NCBI GenBank assembly: GCA_037074615.1
Contig: CM073549.1
Location: forward strand, 4,655,001-4,719,000
Origin: Leucaena leucocephala
Lineage: Eukaryota > Streptophyta > Magnoliopsida > Fabales > Fabaceae
Length of the DNA stretch: 64,000 nucleotides
Direction of reading: 5' to 3'
Shown here: one piece after another, positions 1-11,800 of the stretch
Numbering within the stretch: the stretch's first letter is position 1
Layout of the letters: the number at the start of each line of letters is the position of its first letter
Notes under the pieces: model-generated
Seen by the model: only the letters and a program-made list of their open reading frames with translations
What the model was told of the DNA's origin: nothing
Databases searched by the model: none
Translations under genes and position numbers: made by a program

Positions 1-127
1 CTGAATGAAATTGGAGGTCCTCTGTTATGGTAATTGACTTGGAGCTTTTCTTTTGATTTGTGGTTTTGGGTTTCTTTGCTACTAGAATCCTGTTTGTCTA
101 GTTGTTGAGTTTAGAGAATATTGAAGT

Positions 128-322
128 TTAGAATACCTTAATTTTCTTTGAATTAAAATGAAGACTATTTATTGGGGCTGTGGTAACAAATGTGCCAGAG
201 ACCTCCATGATGTCAGTATATTCATTGTGAATTATAGCAACATAGTTGCCATTAGAATCCCCTGACAAATTAGGCAAAATTGATGTGGTTGCTCTTGCAC
301 CCTTCATAGTTGCTATTCTCAT
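128..322 (-). other. unrecognised small open frame
   Basis: A 64-codon open frame on the minus strand with mixed composition and no recognised motif. It has no visible splice context, and the nearest recognisable object is the SINE-like repeat that follows. It could be a leftover exon of a gene starting outside the window, or chance. The stretch from 1 to 380 otherwise holds nothing I recognise. Confidence 0.12.
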
Positions 323-384
323 GGAATTGACGCATAGATACTACTGACTTTGGGATCAGAAGGCTTTTTTCACTTTTTTTTTTA

Positions 385-572
385 TATAAAAAAGTTTAGA
401 TGGGTTCAGCACTAATCCCCCACTAAAGATAGGACACAGCCCTAAGGCTCAGAGAGCACTTATAAGGGACTTACGAAATCGTTTACCAAAGGAGCTTTCA
501 TAACGGTAGTAAGAATCGAACTTACGTCCTTTTGAGATACGAATTCGTTCCTTACTATCTATGCTAACTCTC
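385..572 (-). mobile_element. tRNA-derived SINE, family 1 copy a
   Basis: Read on the minus strand, the element starts near 572 with a Pol III A-box-like TAGCATAGATAG. About 36 bases later comes a clear B-box-like core, AGTTCGATTC, and the element ends in an A-rich tail (T-rich on the plus strand near 370-390). A diverged copy in the same orientation lies at 24827-25003, which supports a dispersed family. Flanking C/T-rich tracts make the target duplication ambiguous. The class call (plant tRNA-related SINE) follows from the A/B boxes and tail. Confidence 0.55.
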
Positions 573-1040
573 ATTTTTTTTCCACTTTTCATGGTTCCTC
601 TTTCATCCAAAAAACACTGGACATGCTACTGTTTTCAGGCATATCAGGGAAAAACTACTGGTTGTGGCGTCAGTCATTGTTCATGCTTGGACTTGATGAA
701 AATTTTCTAAGATTTCAATACTCCTTTTGGTGGGTCATGGACTCATGGTATCTGTACTGCACTTTGAGTAAGCACACTCGAGCGCTTAAGGTGGATACTT
801 TTCTCGACGATTGGATAATTAAATTTGTAAAGAATAAGAAAATTATCAAATTAATTATTTGAAAAAAAATGTGTGGGTTTTTCTAAATGTTTAATTATTA
901 GTATTGGAAGAGATTTTTTGAATATGTGTAATTGATATTGATAATTTAAGAAATAAATTATAAATTTGAAAGAAAAAATAAATTGAGATCTTATATTAAA
1001 AGTAAAGTAAATTTCTTAACTAGTTTTTATATGTAAGACT
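573..1040. other. AT-rich spacer without recognised gene
   Basis: It contains one 79-codon open frame on the plus strand (623-862) with no recognisable domain or signal, followed by AT-rich sequence. I see nothing here that supports a gene. Confidence 0.3.
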
Positions 1041-1290
1041 AAAGGGAGTACTCCTTATGCCTTTAATATAGAACTTAATTGGAGAGTTGATCTTGATTTT
1101 AAATATAAGAAATATTTTTCATATTAATTATTTTTTTTTTGAAATTATCTTTATCTATACTCCTCAATAATATCAAGCAAAGGAGGGAGGAAAATAGTTA
1201 AGGAAGATAATTATAATATTTTAAAAAAAGTATGCTACATTAATTAATTTAACTAGGTTCTTTAATCTAATTAAATTAATTAAATATATC
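1041..1290. mobile_element. Stowaway-like MITE (long subfamily)
   Basis: An AT-rich unit of roughly 250 bp that opens with a (TA)CTCCTT..CTTTAATATA-type end and contains internal AGGGAGGAAAATAGTTAAGGA. Related copies sit at 13480-13735, 15175-15392, 15894-16160, 36145-36412 and 41290-41540. The ends resemble the plant Stowaway consensus (CTCCCTCC). Boundaries are approximate and the copies have diverged. Confidence 0.45.
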
Positions 1291-1324
1291 ATATATTAAG
1301 AATCATATAAGTTTTTTTAAGTTT

Positions 1325-1816
1325 TGAAGCATTTAATTATGAAATAATCATAATCATGATTTTAAAACCGGGCCAACAATATGGGATATTCGAATTATAA
1401 CCAAAATACACACTCGACCTTGAAAGATTCCATTAAGTATTTCTCAGGAAGCCTCTTTCTTGAATTGTTTTTTCCCCTTATTTTTGCACACACATGCAAC
1501 GTTATTTTGCCGATTTAAGATGCTAGCAGATCACTTTCTTGTTGGTGTTCTTCCCCACAAGCATATTCCAGTGCATGATGAACTGCAAAAGATTACCTTC
1601 ACCATATTGGAATTAACAACAAATTTCGTAGTAAACAACAAAACCGAACACTGAATATTCCATATATAAACAATCTTTAAATACTTCATCAGTATTCTCA
1701 GTACTTTTAAACAACATATATACAAGCAAGCATGGTTTTCTGCAATACTAGGTTGCTCCTTGGTTCCTTGATCTGGTCTTCTGTTCTTATATGTCATATG
1801 ACGCGCGTCATGGCTT
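1325..1816 (+). pseudogene. CP0: 5'-truncated duplicate of P34-like protease (promoter + signal peptide only)
   Basis: This block repeats the upstream region and first ~65 coding bases of the protease at 8867. It includes the CATGCAACGTTATT box, the leader with TATATAAA at 1663-1670, and an ATG at 1732 followed by a nearly identical signal peptide start (MVFCNTRLLLGS). Similarity to CP1 stops abruptly at about 1796. The frame then runs into unrelated sequence and ends at a TAA at 1816, so no protease domain follows. The farther-upstream part (about 1325-1465) is also duplicated at 8208-8340 and 8490-8580. The ankyrin gene lies between this remnant and CP1. Confidence 0.8.
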
Positions 1817-2022
1817 AATTACGGGAGCTAACTCTTTTTTTTTTTTTGGGTACCGGAACCTTTTCTTTTCTTGTATGATTTAGCTTTATATTTTTATTCC
1901 AAATGAAACTTAACCCTATATGGCATACTAGTCAGAGAACATCGTATTCCTTTCCTAAACCCTAAGTCAGAATTAAGTAAAAAGAGAGACGTCCATGAAG
2001 AGGCAAACACTCTTTTCTCACC

Positions 2023-2029
<7 letters not shown>

Positions 2030-2055
<26 letters not shown>

Positions 2056-2057
2056 AA
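2030..2057. repeat. (AT)n microsatellite
   Basis: Uninterrupted alternating AT tract downstream of the CP0 remnant. Confidence 0.9.
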
Positions 2058-2188
2058 GGACGGTAACAGGTAGAATCCATCACCCACCTTTTGTGCCCCA
2101 CAGTGACCCCATACAGCTTCCTCGCCAAAACAGCGAAGTTCCGAAGATTTATATTATACCCTCATGAAACTTCTTGCTGTGGGGGGAA

Positions 2189-2240
2189 TATAATAATAAT
2201 AATAATAATAATAATGTACACACACGCGCGCACACACACA
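2189..2240. repeat. compound microsatellite (TAA)n-(CA)n
   Basis: About nine TAA/ATA units (2189-2214) followed closely by a CA tract interrupted by CG pairs (2218-2240). Confidence 0.9.
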
Positions 2241-2427
2241 AGTGCTATGTTGTAGCCTACAGGTTCTAATTTATAGGTTAAGCAAAGAAAAAAACAATCT
2301 TTTCCAACGGGATGGGTCTACTAAAAATTGAAAGTTCTAAATATGATTGAATTCTCATTAGGAAAGGTATCTATATTCAATACTTTGCAGTGTATCAAAT
2401 AAGATTATTTTTAATAGGACAACATTA

Positions 2428-2480
2428 GGGGAGGGGAGGGGAGGGGAGGGGAGGGGAGGGGAGGGGAGGGGGTGGGGGGA
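2428..2480 (+). repeat. (GGGGA)n G-rich minisatellite, G-quadruplex-prone
   Basis: About ten consecutive GGGGA pentamers end in GGTGGGGGGA. Runs of four or more guanines separated by one base meet the usual sequence rule for G-quadruplex formation. It is strongly strand-asymmetric and lies 160 bp before a PIF/Harbinger-like element. Confidence 0.9.
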
Positions 2481-2642
2481 GAACGATCTTCCCCTTATCT
2501 CCTGTATAAAACATTCCTCCTTTTCCTCTGTTATATATTTTCTTTATGATCTTTTGCCATTATATCTGCTCGATTGGGGAATAAATTCACAATCAAGCAA
2601 ACTTTTTCCCAACTATATAAGTAACCAATCATGCCTTCCTTA

Positions 2643-3643
2643 GGTATTGTTTGGTTGGGGGTTTTTGGAGGGAAGGGGAGGTAAGATGTGTGTTTGGTTC
2701 AAAAAATAGAGGGGAGGGGAGGGAAAATTTTTTGTCTTCTTGTGGTCCCCTCCCCCACTCTCTCACCCCTCCAAAATTGGGGTTTTTTGGAGGGGTGAGA
2801 AATATTATGTATTATCTTGACTAAATTATCCTTACTCCTTTTTCAATATTCCATATTTATCCCTTCTCTCTAAAAAGCATTTTTCCCTTTCTTCTGCAAA
2901 CGTTCGCTCCGTCTTCCGCTATGCTCCGTCCTCGCTCAGACGATAGTGGCAAAGAAAATTCAGAAAAGAGGCCAACGACCAGCAAGTAAATCATAATCAC
3001 AGAAACCCTCAGATAGCAATAAACTAAAAGCAGGTTACTTTTAAATTTCATTTGATGACCACCACCCAGTATGCTATATGTTTCGTAAGGGAAATACAGG
3101 TGAATCTTGAAAAGGAAGTGTGAAAGGAAAAGAAAACATCATTCAACAAGGTAGTGTCCCAAACCACAAAAACAGACTCTTTTCAATTTATCAATTATAC
3201 CGAAACTCTACAGTGGAAAAGAAAGTTCACAAGAAAACGTACCTAGAGAGGAAGAGGCAATGGCGGAGCCACAGCCGAAAGTCTTGGAGCAAGCATCAGT
3301 AATTGAGAATGTTTTATTTTAAATGATAATTTGATTATAATATTTTATTATTATTATTCACATTTAATTGTAAATTTTAGAATATTCTTTCGTTAATTCA
3401 TAAGTTAGGTTAAGACATACATATTTATTTTTATATATATAAATAAAGAGTAAATAAATTTAAATAAAAATAAAAGGGTATATTTGTCAATTTTTAATTA
3501 CCTACCCTCCCCTTCCCTCCTGAACCAAACAAAAATTATCATATCTCCTTCCCTACCTTCATATTTATAACCTCCCCTACCCTTCCTTACCCTTCCTTAA
3601 ATTAACCTAACCTACCCTCCCTTTCATTGAACCAAACATAGCC
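2643..3643. mobile_element. PIF/Harbinger-like non-autonomous element with TTA target duplication
   Basis: The left end reads GGTATTGTTTGGTT and the right end, reverse-complemented, reads GGCTATGTTTGGTT, giving an imperfect terminal inverted repeat of about 14 bp. The element is flanked by TTA at 2640-2642 and 3644-3646, the usual PIF/Harbinger target duplication. The 1001-bp interior has GA-rich subterminal repeats (GGGGAGGGGAGG on the left, CCCTCCCTT / CCCTTCCTTA motifs on the right). Two short open frames inside show no transposase motif, so it is probably non-autonomous. It ends 50 bp before the ATG of the ankyrin gene. Confidence 0.8.
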
Positions 3644-3692
3644 TTAGTATTTACAAATAAACATTCAGTTAATCCGATACCCATCACTGAAA

Positions 3693-6600
3693 ATGGCGGA
3701 TATTGTTCAACAATTGAACAAAAGTATCTACGAGAATGCAGTACAAATGCTGTACGGATTTGTTGTTCATCGGAAATGGGATAATGTGATTGAGATGTTG
3801 GAGGGGGATCCAAGGCTTCACAGGGTCAGATTTAGTGGTTTGTCAGGAAACACTGCGTTGCAGATAGCAGCATCTGATGGGAACGAGAAGATTGTGGAAA
3901 TTATTGTTGGGCAGTGCCGTAACCGTGAGGACAGAATAAAGGTTCTGGGATCTCCTAATTTTAGATGGAATACTGCATTGCATTTAGCTGCTGCAAATGG
4001 GAGTCTCAGAATATGTGGCATAATTGCTAGCCTGGAGCCCATCTTACTGGATCTCCGTAACGTCAATGGCGAAACACCTCTCTTCTTGGCTGCTTTTTAT
4101 GGCAACAAACGTGCTTTTTTTTAACCTTCATTTCATCCAAAATCCTGATCTCCCTCCTTATCACTACTATCGTAACTGTAGAAGGAACAATGGCGAGACC
4201 ATTCACCACTATGAAATTGCCAGGTGACCATTTTGGTAAATTCATATTCCCAATTTATACTTTAGCTTCTTCAGTGTTTATCCTTATTTTATGGAATCAG
4301 TTTTGGTGCTTATCGTAGTGATGAGAACCATAATGCTCATGGCAGTGTTGAGATTTACATTGTAGCTCTGGACATTCCAAATTCAAATGAGCACTAAAAC
4401 GGCTTTAGCTAAAAAATATTAGTCGAATTAGTAAAGAATTAATTTATAATATATCTTATTGTTAATGTGAGAATCTTATTAATAGGCGACTTATAAATAT
4501 ATCTATTAGTGTTCTTTCAAGCCTAGAGATATGTATTGACTCTGATGAGCCCTGGAACCCAACTCACTTAAACTTTTGTGTATAATAAAAAAAAAGCACT
4601 GAAACCACTTCCTAATCGTTGCAACAATATCTCATTTAATTCAATACATAAAACCACTGTTGGCTGCAGATCTTGCATTTCAAATAATTTACCTGTATGA
4701 AGAGCTTTTGCACTGGGTGAACGAGGATGGGTTGTCTCCACTCCATCTGCTAGCAATGAAGCCTTCTTGTTTCAAAAGTGGAAGCCGCCTTGGACGTATA
4801 GAAACCATCATTTATTACTGTAAGCCAGAATTTAAATATTGCTCATGGTTGATAAATGGAAGCTTATTTGATTCCTTGTAATTATTATGTAATAATAATA
4901 TCACATGTCTGGAAGGCATAATCGTTGAGAAGCTTAAAGTGAATTCAGCATATGAAGAACAGAAGAAGGAACTCACCCAAATGTTGTCGAGGATACATGT
5001 TTGAATAGTGTCTTCCGCTTCTTGAGATCTGCAGTTGATAAGCTTGTAAGAAAAAAGGATGAACTTGAAGCAAATGTGGAGGATCCAAGAGAACTACTGG
5101 CAAACTATGGAGGTGAGAATCCTTAATTTTCAAGTTTGTCTCTAAATAATTACTTATAAGTAATGAAAACTAATTAGTTAATCAGAACCACGAGTGGCAA
5201 ATCCGCTATTTCCAGCTAATTACAGAACCTGCTGCAATTCGATCGTGTTCTTTTATCTGGTAATAACGCATGTGGGTTCTTGCCAAAGGTATGCTAGCTA
5301 GCTTATTATATTGCATATGTTCGAGAAGTTCCATATTAAATATGATGATGATGGCACATATACAACATGAGACTTTCAATTTATGCCGATTATAGAATAT
5401 AAAACGAAAGAAGGAGAACCATGCATGGTCTTTTCAAATAGTTCAAGAACTTCTTCATAGGGCTTCCTCGTACGAGTACAAGAATAATGGGCGCGAACCC
5501 CTTGCCGACAGCTTTTCTTCTGATGACAAAGAACTTCGCAGCCTTCTTCCGGTGGAATACAATGCCCGTGCCACAGAAATCAAACCCCACAGCATAAAGG
5601 ACAAGAGTAAAAAGATTGATTAATGTTATATATATTTTGTGTATAACATGAAAGCGTTTGAACATTGTATCTGACATTAAATTGAAACCGTACAGAGACG
5701 ACGGAGACGCCAATACTAGTGGCAACGAGAAATGGTTTGATGGAAATAATAGACAAAATTCTGGATTTAACTCCGGCGGCTATTAACGATGAGGATGAAG
5801 ATAAGAAGAACATAGTGTTACTGGCAGTAGAACACCGGCAACCACATGTGTATGAATGGTTGCTGAAGAAGAGGGAAAACTATGCAGAGAGCATATTTCG
5901 TCACGTGGATAAGGAAGGCAACAGTGCATTACACTTGGCAGCCGCATTTGGGTGCTACAAGCCTTTGCTCATTCCCGGCGAAGCTCTTCAAATGCAATGG
6001 GAACTCAAGTGGGATGACGTAACAAACTTAAAACACACACCGACCGAAATAAACCTTGTTAATTAATCTTTTTCTGTATCTTCTAACATAAATAATTTAT
6101 TTTTAGCAAAAATACTCCTTTGTTTACAAGGTTTCAGTTTCAGTTTCAGTTTATACAAAGTCAATTGATACCAAAAGTATTAATCTTCCAATTTTTTAAT
6201 AAAAAGCAAAAGATATGATTCATTCAATTTTTATGAGATCCATGTGCTGCAATACCTGCCTTAGATCTGCTTCTTTTATAGAGCAAATCATGCATCTTTA
6301 GAAAAGAGGGTGAGAATAGGGGCAAGCACCCCTAACTTGTCCCATTTGATGCAGATTAATTTTTTTTGAGAAAAATACATTACAAAAATCATCTTTAAAA
6401 CAATACAGAAGTTTCATTTCAAATTCTATACAAGTTACATTAAAACCATAATAAAAATAAATCACCTTTAAAATAATGAAGAAGTTTCATTTCAAATTCT
6501 ACACTAGTTACATATTTAAAAACAAAGAATAAGAATTGCCAAATGATCCCCCCTCCCAGAAAGGAAATTCATTACATCTATTATTGGAGATGCAGTTTGT

Positions 6601-7208
6601 GAATAAACCAATGCCACCTGGCCCCTGGGTTCTTTCCTCGATACAACTCTCAATACGAAACTCCAGAAGAAATCTTCACCAAAACTCACAGAGACCTTGT
6701 GAAAAGCGGTGGCGATTGGCTGAATAAAGCCGCAGAATCCTGCTTAGTTGTAGCCGCCCTAATTGCTACGGTGGCCTTCGCCACATCAGCCACCGGGCCT
6801 GGCGGCGTCAATCAAGATTCCGGCTATCCAGTGCTCAAAAAAGAGCTAGCATTCCAAGTGTTTGCCACTTCATCACTCATAGCCCTGTGCTGCTCCATCA
6901 TGGCGGTGGTGATGTTCCTATCATTACTTACATCTCGATTTCAAGAGCATGATTTCTATAAAAACTTGCCTAGGAAGTTTCTGCTAGGTTTAACGTTGTT
7001 GCTCATGTCTATTGCTTCCATGTTGGTGTCATTCTGTGCAGGACATTTCTTCCTCCTCAAGGATCAACTTCAGCATGCTGCGTTTCCTCTATATGTGGTG
7101 ACTTGCCTCTTGGTCACATTTTTTGTATTGGCACAGTTTCCACTCTACTTTGATTTTTTAAGGGCCACCTTTGTTCATGTTCCACAACGGGGTTACAAGG
7201 CCACATGA
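3693..7208 (+). pseudogene. ankyrin-repeat / PGG-domain membrane protein (ACD6/ITN1-like), frameshifted
   Basis: This family consists of plant plasma-membrane proteins with cytoplasmic ankyrin repeats and a C-terminal PGG transmembrane domain, linked to defence and salt/ABA responses. Visible pieces are: exon 1 from 3693 to about 4235, with ankyrin repeats (GNTALQIAASDGN, NTALHLAAANGS, NGETPLFLAAFYGN); exon 2 4670-4819 (GLSPLHLLA); exon 3 about 4919-5112; exon 4 about 5390-5606; exon 5 about 5703-6035 (ETPILVATRNG, GNSALHLAAAFG); and exon 6 6596-7208. Exon 6 carries the PGG block (ATVAFATSATGPGGVNQDSG) and four hydrophobic helices. Reading frame breaks are visible at an 8-T run near 4115, near 4222, near 4979 and near 6627, each needing about one base to restore family similarity. 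The GC content and conserved exon ends suggest recent loss. Sequencing error at homopolymers is an alternative for some of the breaks. Confidence 0.8.
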
Positions 7209-7589
7209 TAATACCTTCTATATGTATGCTTTGAATATTTTGACGCAGTAAAGAGAAAAGGGGAGTATATAAAATTGTGTGGCATTTTACCTTTTCTCTT
7301 TTGAAAAAAAATAAAAATTATACCGGCCGTTTCATGGCTGTAAGATATAATAAAAAAAATATTGAAAAGTTGGGGCGTTAGGGAGGTTGGTCTAGAGATA
7401 AGGAAGTAAGGTATTTCCTTTATTCTCTAACGTGAGTTGCTTTTGTCAATTTCATAGGGATTAAAAAAAAAAAAACAGTTAACAAATCTCCGACGGTGAT
7501 TTGAAGGAAAAAGTAACCAAGTGCGTAAGTTCAGGAAGTCATTATATTGGTTAAAGTAGTTTCCGAGGGAACACGTTTGGCTGCTCCGA
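7209..7589. other. 3' flank of ankyrin gene, no gene seen
   Basis: This is presumably the 3' UTR and spacer. It contains A-rich tracts and no coding similarity I recognise. Confidence 0.4.
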
Positions 7590-7900
7590 AACGGGGTCGT
7601 TTCCCAAGAGCTTGGTTTGACAAATTCTCTAAAGTGTTGAGAGTAGAAGGCTAGCTACAAGCAAGGGTTGTCTGATCACACCAAAGTTAAAGGTGGAAAA
7701 TTTTCCCTTGCAAAGGAATTTGAGGTTAAAGATCTCGATATGATGAAGAATTTTTTAGGAATGGAGGTTGCAAGGTCAAAGAAGGGAATCTATATCTCCC
7801 AGTGAAAGTACATTCTTGACTTGCTGAAAGATACATGAATGCTTGTATGTACTATGCCCATTAAAACTAAGAAAATCAAGGGCAAGAAGCTGCTACAAAC
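7590..7900 (+). mobile_element. Ty1/copia reverse transcriptase fragment
   Basis: Conceptual translation gives RAWFDKFSKVL, then after a frame break YKQGLSDHTKV, then LAKEFEVKDLDMMKNFLGME, VARSKKGIYIS, KYILDLLKDT. These are standard landmarks of the copia-type RVT_2 domain: the SPRAWFD/GY.Q..ADH stretch, then EFE.KDLG..K.FLG.EV and ISQ.KY..DLL. The YVDD-containing part between DHT and the L.KEFE block is deleted, and stops are present. It is a short, dead scrap with no LTRs visible. Confidence 0.85.
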
Positions 7901-8207
7901 AAAATATAAAAGGAGAATTATTATAAAATTTTAAGAAAAGTTTTAAGGAATGAATGCAATCATTAAAAAATCTTATAACTAAAAAAAATTATATGTTAGT
8001 TTCTCTAAAATACCCTTTTTAATTATTTGTATTAGAATTATTACCTCTTAACAATTTTTTTTTTAATATATACAATCAATAAGGACAATTTGAGAAAGAA
8101 ATTATAAATCTAGAAAAAAAAAAGTGCATTAAAGTTATGTATTTATGACCAAAATAAATCTTCTAACCATCTCATACATTTGAGAAAGTATGTTTTTATG
8201 TTGAAGT

Positions 8208-8866
8208 ATTTAATTATGTAATCGCCAAAATCATGATTTTAAGCCAACAACATGGGATATCGGAATTATATGCCAGAATAAACTCGGCCTTCAAAGACTC
8301 CAGTGAGTATGAAGTATATATTTCTCTTGGAGCCTCCTTTATGAATTATTTAAATATATAGAGAATTTAAAATGAAGATAATATTTTAACTATTAATTTT
8401 TAAAAAATCATTAATTACTTGAAAATTTTAAGTAGATCTCACTATAATGTTGAGCACTATCATTGCGATGAGTTTGTTCTGCCAACAACATGCGACATTG
8501 GAATTATAGCCAAACTACATTCGGCCTCGAAATATTCCAGTGAGGAAGTATATATTTCTCAAGAAGCCTCTTTCATGATTTTTTTTTAATATTTGTTTCT
8601 TCTGTGCCTACGAACAAATGCATGCAACGTTATTCTGCCGATTTAAGATGCTAGCGAATCGCTTTCTTGTTGGTGTTCTTCACCACAAGCATATTTCTGT
8701 GCATGAACTGCAAAAGATTACCTTCACCATATTGGAATTAACAACAAATTTCGTAGTAAACAACAAAACCGAATAATGAATATTCCATATATAAACAATC
8801 TTTCACAATCCTTAAATACTTCATCAGTATTCTCAGTACTTTGAAACAACATATATACAAATAGGC
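8208..8866 (+). promoter_or_regulatory. CP1 upstream region, with duplicated module and TATA box
   Basis: A ~75-bp module (GGAATTAT..CC...ACTCGGCCTTCAAAGA..CCAGTGAG) occurs twice here (about 8265-8340 and 8490-8580) and once before CP0 (about 1385-1460). A TATATAAA at 8788-8795 lies 72 bp before the ATG at 8867, at a position identical to that in CP0. The TATA assignment is by motif and spacing only. Confidence 0.55.
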
Positions 8867-11800
8867 ATGGTTTTCTGCAATACTAGGCTGCTCCTTGGTT
8901 CCTTCATCTGGGCTTCTGTTCTTATATGTCTCTCTTTAGGTCTTCCTTCTCAGGAATCTTTTTTAGGTTCTAATCTGGACAAGTTCCCTTCAGATGAAAA
9001 ACAAGTTCTTGGATTGTTCCAACTATGGAGGAACTATCATGGGAAAATCTAAACTAATTCTGAAGAGGGTGAACATAGATACCAGATATTCCAGAGGAAT
9101 TTAAAGCATATTACTGAGACAAATGCTAAGAGATCATCAAACTCGCTCTCTGATTATCGTTTGGGTCTCAACAAATTTGCTGATATAAGTTCTGAAGAGT
9201 TCAGGGACATATACTTGCACCAAATAGAGACGCCGGCTGCCACAGCAGCGGCAGTGAGCACAAACACGATGCAGAAGAAGTCGTCTTGTGCAGCACCTCG
9301 TACCATGGATTGGAGAAAGAAAGGGGTTGTGACTCCAGTTAAAAACCAAAACCAGTGTGGTAAGTTTGTTTCGTCAACCGACTTTGTTTCGACCGACCAA
9401 CCTAACTAAATATATTTTTAACTAATTTGATTAAATTAAGAAAATTAATTAATATGATATATTTTTTTTAAATATCATAATCATATTCCTTAATTCTCTC
9501 CCTCTCTCTTACTTAATTATTGTTAAGGAAGTGACTATAGGGATAATTTGTGAAAAAATTGACAAATATTGAAAATAATTAGATTTTATATTTAGGATAA
9601 ATATAAACTCTTCAATTACGACATGACATGAGTAGTATATAAGTTTTGTGAATTTGCTACAATACGGTGAAGGCCTAAAGTATTTGAGTGTCATATTTTT
9701 ACATTTGTAAAAATCCAAATTGCCTCTTCACAAATCTTTTGACCAATTTAGATTTACAAGTCAATCTCGTAATTTACAGGTAGACTTAAGCATTCCTTTG
9801 TAAAGTTGTAAATTGTTGAAGTTTGGTTAAAAAACTTGTCCAGATATAAAATGGTCTTTTTGCACATGCTGCTAGAAATGATACTCAAAGATCTTGATAC
9901 TTCATCCTTATTTTAACAAACTTGTGAAAATAAGTCCCTTATTCGCGACTTATTTGTAATTTCTTCTTTTAACAATACTCACAGTCATAAGAAGATCGTG
10001 TAATTTAATACTTCTTCTCTTTGTTTTTATATTTTTATAATATAAGGCTATAAGCATCTTATTTATATGTTTACAAAGAATAGCTAAAGGGTCAAAAACT
10101 TTTATAATTTTTCAGAATTAAGTTAAAAAATGATAAGTGTCTTTTCCCACCATGATGAGATGGTTAATTAGAATTACATTTTTGCAAATGATATCACAAA
10201 TAATTTTACATTAATTTTTTTGGAGATATTCTATTAAAGGCTAACAAAAGGGGTTGTATCGAAGATTTAATGAGAGGGGTCCTATAAATAGGACTGGAGT
10301 AAGTACTTTTTGAAAAAAAAATATTTTTATTGGTTAAATTCAAAAGTTATTTGTTTTTAAGAATTTTGAATTTAATGTTTACATAATACAAATTTACCAA
10401 TTAAATTATGGATATTTATTAATTACTTAAAGTAGCATAAATTTACAAGTCAAACAATATTTGCTCACCACTTAAACAGCACATATTTACAAATGAAACT
10501 ATGAGTATTTAAAATTTACCATTAGGGTCCCCTAAAATAAAAAAGAAAGTTTTAAATTTGGTCCTTGAGAATAATCTTCCCCTGTTTTTCTCAAGTGTGT
10601 AGATTTTAACAGATTGTTTCATGGTTAATTTGTAGCAAGTTGTTGGGCGTTTGCAGCCACGGGAGCAATGGAATCAATAAATGCAATAAAAACAGGGAAA
10701 CTAATTTCTGCTTCAGAACAAGAACTCATAGATTGTGATCATATAAGCCAAGGTTGTGGTTATGGATGGTCCTTTCGTGCATTTGAATGGGTTATCCGAA
10801 ATGGTGGCATTAATAAAGAATCTGATTATCCTTACCAATCTAAAAATGGTACCTGCAAATCCAAACAGGTATGTTTAATTTTCTAAATTTCTTCAGTATA
10901 TATGAACTTGAGGTATTTTTTTTTATTTTGTCGGCCAAATTTGTTTTTAGCTAATTTTGAGTTCATATTTTATTTCCTTTTTTTCTATTTTTAAGTTAAC
11001 TCGTGGTTCATTATAAATTGATAACTAGGAGATAAATGTTGTTTAGCATAATACTTCCTTTGAGAGAAAAATATTACTCATCCTAAAAGCTAGATAATTA
11101 ATTCAAATAGATTAAAAAAATAAGTTGAATTAATTATTAATAAAAGAAATGTGGGTTGGCGGCTAGAGGCCTCTCCTCTATCGAAAGCCTTCTCCATTGT
11201 CCTCCATTTAAACACAAGTATGACAATTTTATATTAAAAAATAAAATAAAAAGAAAATAATACAGAAGACACTTAATAGAGAGGCCCAGAGTTGGGCTTA
11301 CTTAACAAGTATATGTTTCTTGCGTTTAGAATAAAAACTACACACCAACAAAATTTAGCACAACTGGTAAATAGTTGTGTCTTTTAAATATATTGTCATA
11401 AGTTTAAACCAGGCCGTACGCGTAGAAAAAGTTTTGTTGGGAGAGATAAAAAGTAATTCGGTGATCTCTATGTCTTCAAGAATATTAGTTTCTAAACTAT
11501 GAGTTAAGGAATGACACGTAGTTTCTACAACAAAAAATGAAAACTACACTCTTTTGACTAAATGGAGGGCAATGGAGAGACCTTTTGTCGTTGATTTCTG
11601 TAAAATATCCAATAATTTAATTATATATATTGAAAACTATCTTTATTAATTATACGTGGGCGTAATCAATAAAAATAATTTAAAAAAATATTAAATATAT
11701 GAGATATAGAAGATTATAGTCTTATATTTATTAAGAATGAAATAAGCTCCTTAAATAACTCTTATATTTAGAAAATAATAGAGTATTAAAATTTAGTAAA

